A DNA stretch of 62,406 nucleotides from positions 1 to 62,406 of the forward strand of contig CANBRQ010000005.1 in assembly GCA_947371955.1 (NCBI GenBank), in the 5' to 3' direction. Both the position numbers and the translations under genes were made by a program. This document shows, piece after piece, positions 41,945 to 50,838 of this stretch. This DNA is from Paracoccaceae bacterium. GTDB lineage: Bacteria; Pseudomonadota; Alphaproteobacteria; Rhodobacterales; Rhodobacteraceae. Positions within the stretch are counted from its first letter, which is position 1. Each line of letters starts with the position of its first letter. Below the pieces are notes generated by a model. It made no database searches. It was not told the DNA's origin and saw only the letters and a list, made by a program, of their open reading frames with translations.

Positions 41945-43459
41945 TCAAACCCATGACCCGCCATGTTCCAGCACGATATAGACATTCTTCAGCGTGGAAT
42001 ACTCGTCAAACCCGTGCCGCCCCAATTCGCGCCCCATCCCGCTTTGCCGGAAGCCCGAGATGCCCATTTCCGGCCCGCCAGTACCCGCCCCGTTGATCCA
42101 GGTGCGGCCCGCGCGAACTCCGCGGATGGTTTGAACGGCTTTGCCCAGATCATTGGTCCAGACATTGGCGGACAGGCCGTAGTTGGTGTCATTTGCCAAC
42201 CGGATCGCCTGTTCCGCCGTGTCGAAGGTCTGCACCGCAAGCACCGGGCCGAAGATTTCGTCGCGGGTGATGGACATGTCGGGCGTGGCATCCGCAAAGA
42301 TCGTCGGCGCGAAATAGTTGCCCGCGTTGCCCAGCCGTCTGCCGCCCACCACCAGCCCAGCCCCGTCACGCAGGCCCGCGCTCACGTAATGCTCCACCTT
42401 CTCCATATGTTGGCGGTGGATCATCGCACCGATCTGGGTGCGTGCATCCAAGGGGTCGCCCACCGTCACATGGCTTGCGATGTGGATCAGGCGGTCCAGC
42501 ATCGCTTCCTTCACTTCACGCTGTACGATCATCCGGCTGTTGGAGATGCAGGCCTGTCCCTGTCCGCCAAAGATCGATCGCGCGATCGTGTCGGCGGCGG
42601 TGTCAAGATTGGCATCGGCATAGACAATCGCCGGCCCCTTGCCGCCCAGCTCCAGCCCAACCCGCTTGATCCGCGCCGCAGCCAGCCCGCCGACAATCTG
42701 CCCGACGCGGAAAGAACCCGTGAAGTTGATCATGTCACAGGCCGGGTGTTCGGCGAACAACTGCCCCACCGGATCGCCGTATCCGGTGACCACGTTGATC
42801 ACCCCATCCGGTATCCCCGCCTCACGCGCCAGTTCCGCCATGCGGATGGTGGAGCCGGAGGTGAACTCGCTGGGTTTGACCACCACGCAGCAGCCGGCAC
42901 CGATGGCCCACGGCACCCGCTCTGATCCGATCAGCAGGGGGAAATTCCACGGGGTCACGATACCCACCACGCCAATCGGCTGGCGCAGCATCAGGCCAAG
43001 GGCAGCGGGGCCAAAGTCGTTGTGGCTTTCGCCTTCCAACCCGCGCGCATGCCCTGCGGCATAGGACCAAAGCTCGGCCGAATAGTTCATCTCGTTGCGG
43101 GCCTGTTCTAGGGTCTTTCCGACCTCCAGACATTCGATCAGCGCCAATTCCTCGCGGTGGGCGAAGATCAACTCGCCCAGCCGGGCAATGCGTTTGGCGC
43201 GGTCGGCCCCGGTCATCTTTGGCCACGGGCCTTCGTCAAAGGCACGGCGGGCGGCGAGGATGGCGCGTTCGGAATCCTCGGCACTCCCTTTCGGAATTTC
43301 CGAGACGACCACACCTTCATAGGCCGGACTTTCGCGCGTCAGCGTCTCGCCGCTGGCGGCATCCACACTTTGGCCGTTGATCAGCATCTTGAACCGCACC
43401 GGGCTGGCAAAACGCGGGTCGGATTTGCGCGGCTCGATGAATGGGGCGGTTTGGGTCAT
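41945..43459 (-). CDS. Aldehyde dehydrogenase
   Basis: 504 residues, complete. Catalytic cysteine in 'GQACISNSR', base glutamate in 'LELGGKGP', 'TPWNFPLL' and 'FTGSFRVGQ' for cofactor binding, and 'EIFGPVLAVQTF' near the end. It lies one base after the ThuA-like gene stop, in the leftward operon of the sugar region. It would oxidise a sugar-derived aldehyde such as a semialdehyde or lactaldehyde-type product. Distinct from the ALDH at 20049-21530, to which it shows only family-level similarity. Confidence 0.9.
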   Translation of the reverse strand: MTQTAPFIEPRKSDPRFASPVRFKMLINGQSVDAASGETLTRESPAYEGVVVSEIPKGSAEDSERAILAARRAFDEGPWPKMTGADRAKRIARLGELIFAHREELALIECLEVGKTLEQARNEMNYSAELWSYAAGHARGLEGESHNDFGPAALGLMLRQPIGVVGIVTPWNFPLLIGSERVPWAIGAGCCVVVKPSEFTSGSTIRMAELAREAGIPDGVINVVTGYGDPVGQLFAEHPACDMINFTGSFRVGQIVGGLAAARIKRVGLELGGKGPAIVYADANLDTAADTIARSIFGGQGQACISNSRMIVQREVKEAMLDRLIHIASHVTVGDPLDARTQIGAMIHRQHMEKVEHYVSAGLRDGAGLVVGGRRLGNAGNYFAPTIFADATPDMSITRDEIFGPVLAVQTFDTAEQAIRLANDTNYGLSANVWTNDLGKAVQTIRGVRAGRTWINGAGTGGPEMGISGFRQSGMGRELGRHGFDEYSTLKNVYIVLEHGGSWV

Positions 43460-43460
43460 A

Positions 43461-44120
43461 TCATGCGTCCTCGGCTGTGCCCCTTGCGGCCCAGATCAGG
43501 CCACGGCGCAGGATCAGCCGCGCCTGAGGGTGGGAAAGCTCCTCGGGCACGTGGCCCAAGGCGGTGTAAAAGATGCGGCCCGCGCCGAAGTGACGTTTGA
43601 CCACGACGGGCATGGTGACGCCCCGGCTGGTGGGGTCAAACGCGCCTGAGAAGGTGGTGGTGGCGAGGATTTCGACGGAAGGGTCATAGAGCAGGTAATA
43701 TTGCTCAGACTGATAGTCGAAATCCTCAATCCCCTGCATCAAGGGGTCATAGGGCCGCGTCACCGTCACTCGGTACTCTGCCGCCATGTCGCCGGGATGG
43801 GCCACCCAATGCACGCCGCACAGATAGTGAAACTTCACCGCCCCGTGGAACGAGGCCGCCAGTCCGCCGTGATAACCCGCAAGCCCGGTGCCGCCGCGCA
43901 CGGCTTGGGTTAGCGCCTCGACCAGAGCCGGGGCGATTTGGTCGTTGGTGATCACAGGCACCACGAGGGCATAGACCGCCGCTTCGGCGAAGGCGGTGTA
44001 GTCTGATGTTACGGTGACGTCGAAGCCTTGCTCGGCCAGCAATTCGGCCACGACGCCAGCGCCTTCTTTGGGCCTGTGCCCGGCCCAGCCACCCCAGACG
44101 ATCAAGGCTTTGCGTTTCAT
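43461..44120 (-). CDS. ThuA-domain protein (trehalose-utilisation family)
   Basis: 219 residues of the glutamine-amidotransferase-like ThuA fold. Features include 'KALIVWGGWAGHRP' at the start, 'GTGLAGYHGGLAASFHG' and 'GRIFYTALGHVPEEL' near the end, typical of the family. In rhizobia ThuA acts with ThuB (a Gfo/Idh/MocA dehydrogenase) on 3-keto derivatives of trehalose and related disaccharides. A Gfo/Idh/MocA gene is in the divergent arm here (50839-51990), so a 3-keto-glycoside route is possible. Starts one base after the hydroxyacid dehydrogenase stop. Confidence 0.87.
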   Translation of the reverse strand: MKRKALIVWGGWAGHRPKEGAGVVAELLAEQGFDVTVTSDYTAFAEAAVYALVVPVITNDQIAPALVEALTQAVRGGTGLAGYHGGLAASFHGAVKFHYLCGVHWVAHPGDMAAEYRVTVTRPYDPLMQGIEDFDYQSEQYYLLYDPSVEILATTTFSGAFDPTSRGVTMPVVVKRHFGAGRIFYTALGHVPEELSHPQARLILRRGLIWAARGTAEDA

Positions 44121-44121
44121 C

Positions 44122-45162
44122 TCAGGCCTGCAGGTGAAGGGTTGCGGCGGCGACCTGATGAGCGAGGGGCTGACCGGTCAGAAAGCGTTCCACCTCGGCC
44201 ACCGCCATGGCGCCCAGCCTCTCCCGCTCGCGCCCCACGGCGCCCGCGATATGCGGGGTCAGGAGGACATTTGGCAGATCATAGAGCGGCGAGTCAGAGG
44301 GCAGAACCTCGGGATCGGTCACATCGATCACCGCCGAGATACGCCCACGGGTCAGTTCCCGCACCAGCGCCGCCTGATCCACCAGACTGCCGCGTGCCGT
44401 GTTGATCAACGTGGCTCCGTCGCGCAAGAGGGCCAGCCTGCGGGCGTCGATCATGTGGCGCGTCGTCTCCAACGCAGGAGCGTGCAGCGACAGCACATCG
44501 GCCCGGGCGATCACCTCATCCAGCGGCAGATTGCGCAGATCCAAGGCCGCAGCCTCCAGGGGGTCAAGATAGGGGTCGTGGACCAGAACTGAGAGATCGA
44601 AGGGCCGCAGGAGGTCAATCACCCGCCGCCCGATGCGCGAGAGGCCGACGATGCCCACCGTCTTGTGCCAATTGCCCACCGGTTCGTCGGTAAGCTGCTC
44701 GGGGTGGGTCTGGTCACGTTTCTGCCGGTAGAGGTCCCGAAAGCCGAAGACATTCTTGTTGGCGAACAGGATCGCAGCCAGCGTGTATTCGGCCACCGGA
44801 ATGGCATTGGCGGCGGCCGCGTTGGTGACGGTAACACCGGCGGCAAAAACCTCGGTCGCGATGAAGGATTTCACGGTGCCCGCCGCATGGGCAATCATCT
44901 TCAGATTGGGCGCCCGTGCGATAATGCCCGCATCAATGCGCGGACAGCCCCAACCCGTCACCAGAACCGAAATCTCTGGCAGGATCGCTGCGGCGCGGGG
45001 ATCGTTGAAATCCTGCATGGGCGTCGGGTCCACAACTTCGCAGATGTCCCGCAGCCGCTGCAAATGCTCGGGCGCAAAGACATCCTGCGCCAAGGCAGCG
45101 CGATAGGCGAAGGCCAGTTTCGGGTGCCGCGCCGGGCCGGCTTCGGGCGTGATTGCAGCCAT
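44122..45162 (-). CDS. D-isomer-specific 2-hydroxyacid dehydrogenase
   Basis: 346 residues. NAD-binding motif 'VGIVGLSRIGRRVI', followed by 'LSLHAPALETTRHMID', 'LINTARGSLVDQAALVREL' and 'LLTPHIAGA', which place the catalytic Arg, Glu and His of the family. N-terminal catalytic domain is somewhat long. First gene of the leftward arm; its promoter region carries a TTGCGCAA palindrome at 45213-45220 that matches the LacI-type site at 46337. Reduces or oxidises a 2-keto/2-hydroxy acid formed from the imported sugar, by inference. Confidence 0.88.
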   Translation of the reverse strand: MAAITPEAGPARHPKLAFAYRAALAQDVFAPEHLQRLRDICEVVDPTPMQDFNDPRAAAILPEISVLVTGWGCPRIDAGIIARAPNLKMIAHAAGTVKSFIATEVFAAGVTVTNAAAANAIPVAEYTLAAILFANKNVFGFRDLYRQKRDQTHPEQLTDEPVGNWHKTVGIVGLSRIGRRVIDLLRPFDLSVLVHDPYLDPLEAAALDLRNLPLDEVIARADVLSLHAPALETTRHMIDARRLALLRDGATLINTARGSLVDQAALVRELTRGRISAVIDVTDPEVLPSDSPLYDLPNVLLTPHIAGAVGRERERLGAMAVAEVERFLTGQPLAHQVAAATLHLQA

Positions 45163-45212
45163 GAACCTGTCCTCGCTTCGTCATGCAACCCTGACTTTTG
45201 GTATTGCACGCG

Positions 45213-45220
45213 TTGCGCAA
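45213..45220. promoter_or_regulatory. LacI-type half-palindrome before the leftward sugar operon
   Basis: TTGCGCAA, a perfect 8-base palindrome 51 bases before the dehydrogenase start. The identical site occurs at 46337-46344 in the LacI/ABC divergent promoter. A CGCAAATTGCGA variant also lies at about 45258-45269, over the 3' end of the LacI gene. Confidence 0.55.
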
Positions 45221-45246
45221 GACGGCAAGAGGAAAGAGCAAGTTTG

Positions 45247-46257
45247 CTAAAATACCGCAAATTGCGAAATCGTGCCGCCCGGGACGGCAGTCACGCCACA
45301 TTCGGCCTGAACCACCCCGGCCTCCGGGTCAGCCAGACGGCGCTGCATAAGGGCGATCGCTTGCGCACCGATGGCCTGACAATCCACCCGCACGGTGCTG
45401 AGACGGGGCGACATCATCGAGGCGGCGGGCAGATCATCGAAGCCCACGACCGAAACATCCTGCGGCACGCGAAAACCCTCGGCCTCCAAAGCATGGATCA
45501 GACGGATCGCGGCAAGGTCGTGGACGCAATAAACCCCCGTCCAATCCGTGACTTGCGATTTTCTCTGCCTGACCAGTTCGGCCAGGATCGCCTCTTGGGC
45601 ATCCGGGGCATCCGCCACAATGCCGCGCGCACCCTCGCACATGGCAACCGCTGACTGGAAGCCAACATGCCGCTGGAAGGTGGTCGGCCGCAGGTGATCG
45701 CGGACATGCAGGACGGACCGGTGGCCCGCCGATAGAAGCATGTTGGTCGCCATCGCCCCGCCGTAGAAATTGTTCGGGCCAACGCAGTCAAATCGCATCT
45801 CGGGGTCAAAGGTGTTGACCAGCACCACCCGCTTCTGCACTGCCAGCCGGGCGGCAATCTCAGGCGAGGGATCGATTCCCACCAGCATCGTGCCGGCCGC
45901 TGCGGCCTCATCCGCGTCGCGGTCAAAGCGCCGGGGGTCCAGAACGCGGTCTTGGATCAGCCGGATTTCCAGAATCAGGCCTGCTGTGGCCGCTGCTGCA
46001 TTCAGTCCCTCGACGATGGCATTGTAGAAGGGCACCAGCCCGCCCGTCACGGCATTGCCTGTGACATAGGCACGGACCACCCGGGCCGCCTGTCCGGCCT
46101 CGCCCCGCGCGCGATAGCCAAGCTCTTGTGCCAGCTTGGTAATCTTGGCCCGGATCTCGTCGCTGATCCCCGGCTGGTTCGACAGCGCCCGTGACACGGT
46201 GCTGACCGAGACTCCTGCGGCGCGGGCCACATCCAATTGATTTGCGCTTCGTTCCAT
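45247..46257 (-). CDS. LacI-family regulator of the sugar region
   Basis: 336 residues. DNA-binding head 'QLDVARAAGVSVSTVSRALSNQPGISDEIRAKITKLAQELGY' with the hinge after it, then a periplasmic-binding-protein-like effector domain ('TMLVGIDPSPEIAARLA', 'VVGFDDLPAASMMSPRLSTVRVDC'). It sits between the two divergent arms of the sugar region and shares a 274-base promoter region with the ABC operon. Repeated TTGCG/CGCAA sites upstream of both arms are the likely operators, with repression relieved by the sugar or a metabolite. Confidence 0.9.
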   Translation of the reverse strand: MERSANQLDVARAAGVSVSTVSRALSNQPGISDEIRAKITKLAQELGYRARGEAGQAARVVRAYVTGNAVTGGLVPFYNAIVEGLNAAAATAGLILEIRLIQDRVLDPRRFDRDADEAAAAGTMLVGIDPSPEIAARLAVQKRVVLVNTFDPEMRFDCVGPNNFYGGAMATNMLLSAGHRSVLHVRDHLRPTTFQRHVGFQSAVAMCEGARGIVADAPDAQEAILAELVRQRKSQVTDWTGVYCVHDLAAIRLIHALEAEGFRVPQDVSVVGFDDLPAASMMSPRLSTVRVDCQAIGAQAIALMQRRLADPEAGVVQAECGVTAVPGGTISQFAVF

Positions 46258-46330
46258 AAGGCCCCTGTTGTCCCGATTGTCCTGCTAGACTGCGGCACGT
46301 TCGCACCTTCCGGCAACATTCGCAACATTA

Positions 46331-46388
46331 CGCAAATTGCGCAAATTGCAAATTGCGCGTTGACAGGGAAATTTGCGTATGCTGAATT
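46331..46388 (+). promoter_or_regulatory. Operator cluster and promoter of the ABC sugar operon
   Basis: CGCAAATTGCGCAAATTGCA, continuing AATTGCGCG, gives overlapping TTGCG/CGCAA sites, including the perfect TTGCGCAA at 46337-46344. A consensus -35 TTGACA at 46360-46365 is followed after 17 bases by TGAATT (46383-46388) as a possible -10. A further TTTGCG lies between them, so a bound LacI-type protein would block polymerase. Confidence 0.6.
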
Positions 46389-46531
46389 GTGTTTGTCCGG
46401 TAACGCAAAGGACTCGGGGCTTGGGTGCCAGGCACTTGAGCCGGGCAGAAGCCGGTCAAGCGGCACCCTGCCGCTCAACAATTCCGTCCCGGCACGGCAA
46501 GCCCGGGAACGCTCATGGGAGGACGACCAGA

Positions 46532-47854
46532 ATGGCAGACAGAAAGAATGCGTCGCCGGTGACCTTCGGCTTTGGCCGACGGGATTTCCTGCGTGGAGCG
46601 GCGGCCTTGCCGTTGTTGGCGGGCCTGCCGAAGATGGCCTCGGCCGAGGATACGGTGGAGCTGCTCGTCTGGGCTTGGACGCCGGATACGGCGGTGCAGG
46701 CCGAGATGTTCATGAAGAAATTCCCCAACATCAAGGTCAAGATCGAAAACCAAGGCGGCGGCAAGCCGCATTACGACAAGCTGCGCAATGCCATTCAGGC
46801 CGGGTCGGGCCTGCCGGATGTGGCGCAGATGGAGTTCAATTCGATCCCCAGCTTCCGCGCTTTGCAGGCTTTGGCGGACATGGGACCCTACGGCGCCAAT
46901 GACGTGAAGGACAAGTTCATCGACTGGACCTGGGCTGCGGGCAGCGATGGCGATGCGGTTTACTCCATTCCGTGGGACTCCGGTCCAATGGGATCGATCT
47001 ACCGCGACGACATCTATTCGGCCAATGGCTTGACCCCGGCCAAGACCTGGGACGAGTTCGCCGAAAGCGCCATGAAGCTGGCCAAGGACAAGCCGGGCAC
47101 CTACCTGACCAACTTCGTCGGAGCATCGGATGCGGGATGGCTCGGCAGCCAGCTGTGGCAGATCGGCGCGCGGCCCTTCCATGTGAACGGCGAGGAAATC
47201 CATATCGAGGTCAACAGCCAGAAGGCCAAGGACCTGCTGAACTACTGGCAGAAGCTGGTCGATGCCAAGGCGGTGGACACGACCCCGGGCTGGACGACCG
47301 AATGGTTCGCCGGGATGGACGAAGGCAAGTATGCCACATGGATCGCGGCGGCGTGGAGCCCGATCGTCATGCAGCAATCGATGAAGAAAAGCTTCGGCCT
47401 GTGGCGGGCCGCCCCGATGCCTATGTGGGAGGCGGGCAAGAACGTCACGTCCAACTGGGGCGGATCGACCTTCTCGTCTTTCACCACCTCGCAGCATCTT
47501 AAGGAGGCTACACAGTTCGCGGTCTTCATGGGGTCTGACCTTGAGGCGGCGAAGCTGTGGAACACCAAGCAGTTCCTGTTCCCGGTGCTGAAGGACCTGG
47601 CGGCGGATGCCGAGTTGATGGGCCATCCGTTCGACTTCTACGGCAACCAGCCGGTCAACCAGATCTTCGCGGAATCGCTCAGCGAGGTGGATCCGACCTT
47701 CGAATTCGCCCCCTTCCAGGACTACGCCGACCAGATCTTGACCGATGCGCTGGCCAAGGCCATCGGCGGTGCCGGAAAGATGGCGGATGCGCTGGACGGC
47801 GTGCAGGATGCCGTCGTGACTTACGCCAAAGATCAGGGCTTCACGGTCGTCTGA
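46532..47854 (+). CDS. Sugar ABC transporter substrate-binding protein, Tat-exported
   Basis: 440 residues from the ATG at 46532, with GGGAGG upstream; the longer frame into the promoter is not coding. Twin-arginine leader 'FGRRDFLRGAAALPLLAGLP' ending near 'MASAED'. The mature part ('VELLVWAWTPDTAVQAEMFMKKFPNIKVKI') is a family 1 extracellular sugar-binding protein (MalE/UgpB group). Many Trp and Tyr residues fit carbohydrate stacking. First gene of the rightward arm; a perfect 11-bp hairpin separates it from the permease genes, as expected for higher binding-protein output. Confidence 0.9.
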   Translation: MADRKNASPVTFGFGRRDFLRGAAALPLLAGLPKMASAEDTVELLVWAWTPDTAVQAEMFMKKFPNIKVKIENQGGGKPHYDKLRNAIQAGSGLPDVAQMEFNSIPSFRALQALADMGPYGANDVKDKFIDWTWAAGSDGDAVYSIPWDSGPMGSIYRDDIYSANGLTPAKTWDEFAESAMKLAKDKPGTYLTNFVGASDAGWLGSQLWQIGARPFHVNGEEIHIEVNSQKAKDLLNYWQKLVDAKAVDTTPGWTTEWFAGMDEGKYATWIAAAWSPIVMQQSMKKSFGLWRAAPMPMWEAGKNVTSNWGGSTFSSFTTSQHLKEATQFAVFMGSDLEAAKLWNTKQFLFPVLKDLAADAELMGHPFDFYGNQPVNQIFAESLSEVDPTFEFAPFQDYADQILTDALAKAIGGAGKMADALDGVQDAVVTYAKDQGFTVV

Positions 47855-47860
47855 TGACAG

Positions 47861-47887
47861 GCGGGCGCCCCAAACCGGGGCGCCCGC
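47861..47887. repeat. Intercistronic 11-bp hairpin after the sugar-binding protein gene
   Basis: GCGGGCGCCCC-AAACC-GGGGCGCCCGC, perfect stem starting seven bases after the stop codon. There is no T-tract, so it is more likely an mRNA-stability element or partial attenuator than a full terminator. It parallels the hairpin at 12789-12816 in the other ABC operon. Confidence 0.75.
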
Positions 47888-47914
47888 ATCCCACCCCAAG
47901 GACGGAAATATAAC

Positions 47915-48826
47915 ATGACGGAAAGGGAAATCAGGGCACGACCGCGCAACCGCGTGATCGTCAACAAGACCGTGGCGCCCTATCTGTTCCTCGCCCCCTT
48001 CATGCTGCTGTTCATCGCCTTCCTGATTGTGCCCCTGATCTATGCCTTCGACATCAGCCTGTACAAAAAGGCTATGGTCGGCGGGGTGAAGTTCGTCGGC
48101 ACTGACAACTACGTCAAAGCCTTTGCAGACCCGAAGTTCTGGGAAGGTGTCGGCGTCCTGTTCAAATTCGCCTTCCTGCAAATCCCTGTGATGATCGGCA
48201 CGGCACTGGTCTTCGCCCTGATCCTCGACAGCGGCGTGGTCTGGGCCAAAGCCTTCTTCCGCGTCAGCTTTTTCATCCCCTATGCCGTGCCCGCCGTGAT
48301 CGCCACCCTGATCTGGAGCTATCTTTACGGTCCCGCCTACGGGCCCATCGGCCAGACGGCGCGGTTTCTGGGGTTCGAAGCGCCGGATTTTGTCAGCGCC
48401 AAATGGATCCTCGGATCGATCGCCAACATCGCCCAGTGGGAATACATGGGCTACAACATGATCATCTATTTCGCCGCCCTGCAGGCCATTCCGACCGATC
48501 TGGAGGAGGCCTCGGTGGTGGATGGCGCTTCGGCCTTTGCCTTTGCCACCCGCATCAAGCTGCCGATGATCGTGCCGACCATCATCGTGACGGTGGTCTT
48601 CTCCATCATCGGCTCACTGCAATTGTTCACCGAGCCTTTCCTGATCCAGAACATGGCGCGGTCCATCATCAACAGCAATTACACGCCGAATTACTATGCC
48701 TACACCCTGACCTTCGTCGGCCAGCAACCCAACTATGCAGCCGCCATTTCCTTCCTGCTCGGCGGTGTGATTGCGGTGGTCTCCTATGCCTTCATGCTGC
48801 TGGCCAACCGGAGGATCGACCGTTGA
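47915..48826 (+). CDS. Sugar ABC transporter permease, MalF-like
   Basis: 303 residues with six transmembrane segments ('YLFLAPFMLLFIAFLIVPLIYAF' first). EAA loop: 'PTDLEEASVVDGASAFAFATRIKLPMIVPTIIV'. First of the two membrane subunits for the sugar importer. Its stop TGA overlaps the TTG start of the next permease. The gene starts 60 bases after the binding-protein stop, past the hairpin. Confidence 0.9.
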   Translation: MTEREIRARPRNRVIVNKTVAPYLFLAPFMLLFIAFLIVPLIYAFDISLYKKAMVGGVKFVGTDNYVKAFADPKFWEGVGVLFKFAFLQIPVMIGTALVFALILDSGVVWAKAFFRVSFFIPYAVPAVIATLIWSYLYGPAYGPIGQTARFLGFEAPDFVSAKWILGSIANIAQWEYMGYNMIIYFAALQAIPTDLEEASVVDGASAFAFATRIKLPMIVPTIIVTVVFSIIGSLQLFTEPFLIQNMARSIINSNYTPNYYAYTLTFVGQQPNYAAAISFLLGGVIAVVSYAFMLLANRRIDR

Positions 48827-49704
48827 GCATCGTTGGCAAGACCTCCACCTCGCCGAAGTTCCGCCGCAACCGCTGGCTGTTGACCGGCGTGCTGAGCCTG
48901 TACTTCCTTTATACCTTCATGCCGCTGTTCTACGTGATCACGGCGGCGACCAAGTCGAACCAGGATCTGTTCTCCACCTTCGGCCTGTGGTTCGCACCCG
49001 ACTTCAACCTGTGGGACAATCTGCACACGCTGTTCACCATACAGGACGGCATCTTCCTGAAATGGATGGGCAACACGGCCTATTACTCCAGCATCTCGGC
49101 GGCGGGGGCGGCGCTGTTTTCCACCTTCGCGGGCTATGCCTTTGCAAAGTACAGCTTCCTTGGCAAGAAGCTGATGTTCGCGCTGGTGCTGGGTGCGGTG
49201 ATGATCCCGCAGACCGCCCTTGTGATCCCGATGTTCCTGATGCTGTCCAAGCTGGGGCTGACCAATACGGCGTTCGCGGTGATCCTGCCCTCCTTGGTCT
49301 TTCCGCCCGGGGTCTTCCTGATGCGGGCCTATATCGACGACGCCATCTCGAACGAGTTGATCGAGGCCGGCCGGATGGATGGCGCAGGAGAGGTGCATAT
49401 CTTCTCGTCCATCGCGTTCAGGCTTTTGATGCCGGGCTTTACCACGGTGCTGATCCTGGCCTTCGTGGCCAACTGGAACAACTACTTCTTGCCCTTGGTC
49501 ATGCTGAACAAGCCCGACATGTTCCCGATCACCGTGGGTCTGGCGCAGCTTTATTCCACAGCGATTTCCGGCACCGGAGGGGTCTTGCTGTTCACGGTCG
49601 TGATGACCGGGGCATTGGTGTCCATCGTGCCGGTGATTGCGGCCTTCCTTATCATGCAGCGGTTCTGGCAGGGCGGGCTTGGTGCCGGAGGGGTCAAGGC
49701 ATGA
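48823..49704 (+). CDS. Sugar ABC transporter permease, MalG-like, TTG start
   Basis: 293 residues. The start is a TTG at 48823 overlapping the MalF-like stop (TTGA), with GGAGG eight bases upstream; no ATG is usable here. Transmembrane segments begin 'LLTGVLSLYFLYTFMPLFYVI'. The EAA loop is 'SNELIEAGRMDGAGEVHIFSSIAFRLLMPGFTTV'. It pairs with the MalF-like subunit and the ATPase encoded downstream to import the substrate. Confidence 0.88.
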   Translation: MSIVGKTSTSPKFRRNRWLLTGVLSLYFLYTFMPLFYVITAATKSNQDLFSTFGLWFAPDFNLWDNLHTLFTIQDGIFLKWMGNTAYYSSISAAGAALFSTFAGYAFAKYSFLGKKLMFALVLGAVMIPQTALVIPMFLMLSKLGLTNTAFAVILPSLVFPPGVFLMRAYIDDAISNELIEAGRMDGAGEVHIFSSIAFRLLMPGFTTVLILAFVANWNNYFLPLVMLNKPDMFPITVGLAQLYSTAISGTGGVLLFTVVMTGALVSIVPVIAAFLIMQRFWQGGLGAGGVKA

Positions 49705-49737
49705 CCGGCAGAAACGAAAAGAAAACAGGGGGTTGCG

Positions 49738-50796
49738 GTGGCGGTCATTGAACTGAAAGATGTCCGGAAGGCCTTCGGCGCGGTTGAGGTGATTGGCCGC
49801 GTGAACCTGACCGTGCCCGATGGCGCCTTTGTCATCTTCGTTGGACCCTCAGGCAGCGGCAAGTCCACGCTTCTGCGGCTGGTGGCGGGGCTGGAGGATG
49901 CGACGGCGGGCCAAGTCCTGATCGATGGCGCGGATGTCACGCACATGGGCCCAGCCGAGCGGCAATTGTCGATGGTCTTCCAATCCTACGCGCTTTACCC
50001 GACCAAGACCGTGCGCCAGAACATGAGCTTCGGTCTGGAGGTGGCCCGCCTTCCCAAGGACGAGATCAAGGCCCGGGTCGATCGCGTGGCCGATATCCTG
50101 AAGCTGGGCGATTATCTTGACCGCAAGCCGCGCGCCTTGTCTGGCGGCCAGCGCCAGCGCGTCGCCATCGGTCGTGCCATCGTGCGCGAGCCCGTGGCCT
50201 TCCTGTTCGACGAGCCGCTCTCGAACCTTGACGCCGCCCTTCGGGTGGAAATGCGGGTCGAGATTGCCAAGCTGCACCAACGCCTTGGCGCCACGATGAT
50301 CTATGTGACCCATGATCAGGTGGAGGCAATGACACTGGCCGATCAGATCGTCGTTCTCGACAAAGGCGCCATCCAGCAGGTCGGCACGCCGATGGAACTG
50401 TACCAACGCCCCGCCAACCTCTTCGTGGCCCAGTTCATCGGATCGCCCAAGATGAACGTTCTGGAGGTGCGGCCCGAAGGCTCCACCGTGACCTTCGCCG
50501 ACGGCAACCGCACCGATTTCGGGGCACTGGCCCCCGCCACCCTCTCTCATATCGGCTTCCGTCCCGAGGAGGTTGAGCTTCTGGCCGAGGGGCAGGGCCA
50601 CCTGCAAGGCACCGTCGAAGTGGTCGAACGCCTCGGCTCGGACACCTTCGCCCATGTGGCCCTGGGGATGCTTGGCACAGTGACAGTTCGGATGCCCGGC
50701 AACGTGCTGAACATCGCCCCCGGCCAGAGGGTCGGGCTTGGCCTTGACGTAACACAACTTCATCTCTTCGCTTCGGACGGCACCCGACTGTCGTGA
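49738..50796 (+). CDS. Sugar ABC transporter ATP-binding protein, MalK/UgpC-like
   Basis: 352 residues from a GTG start at 49738. Walker A 'GPSGSGKST', signature 'LSGGQRQR', Walker B '[12 protein letters not shown]', H-loop '[12 protein letters not shown]', and a C-terminal TOBE/OB regulatory domain (about 240-352, '[11 protein letters not shown]'). The sequence around '[27 protein letters not shown]' is diagnostic for the MalK/UgpC group. Completes the sugar importer; a single ATPase gene implies a homodimer. Confidence 0.93.
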   Translation: MAVIELKDVRKAFGAVEVIGRVNLTVPDGAFVIFVGPSGSGKSTLLRLVAGLEDATAGQVLIDGADVTHMGPAERQLSMVFQSYALYPTKTVRQNMSFGLEVARLPKDEIKARVDRVADILKLGDYLDRKPRALSGGQRQRVAIGRAIVREPVAFLFDEPLSNLDAALRVEMRVEIAKLHQRLGATMIYVTHDQVEAMTLADQIVVLDKGAIQQVGTPMELYQRPANLFVAQFIGSPKMNVLEVRPEGSTVTFADGNRTDFGALAPATLSHIGFRPEEVELLAEGQGHLQGTVEVVERLGSDTFAHVALGMLGTVTVRMPGNVLNIAPGQRVGLGLDVTQLHLFASDGTRLS

Positions 50797-50838
50797 CTTA
50801 AACCCGCTCGCCCCAAGGGCTCTTCACAGGAAAAGACG

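Noticed and set aside
46373-46531. Longer start for the sugar-binding protein at 46373
   Set aside because: It would begin inside the promoter and place about 50 residues in front of a twin-arginine leader, which must be near the N-terminus.
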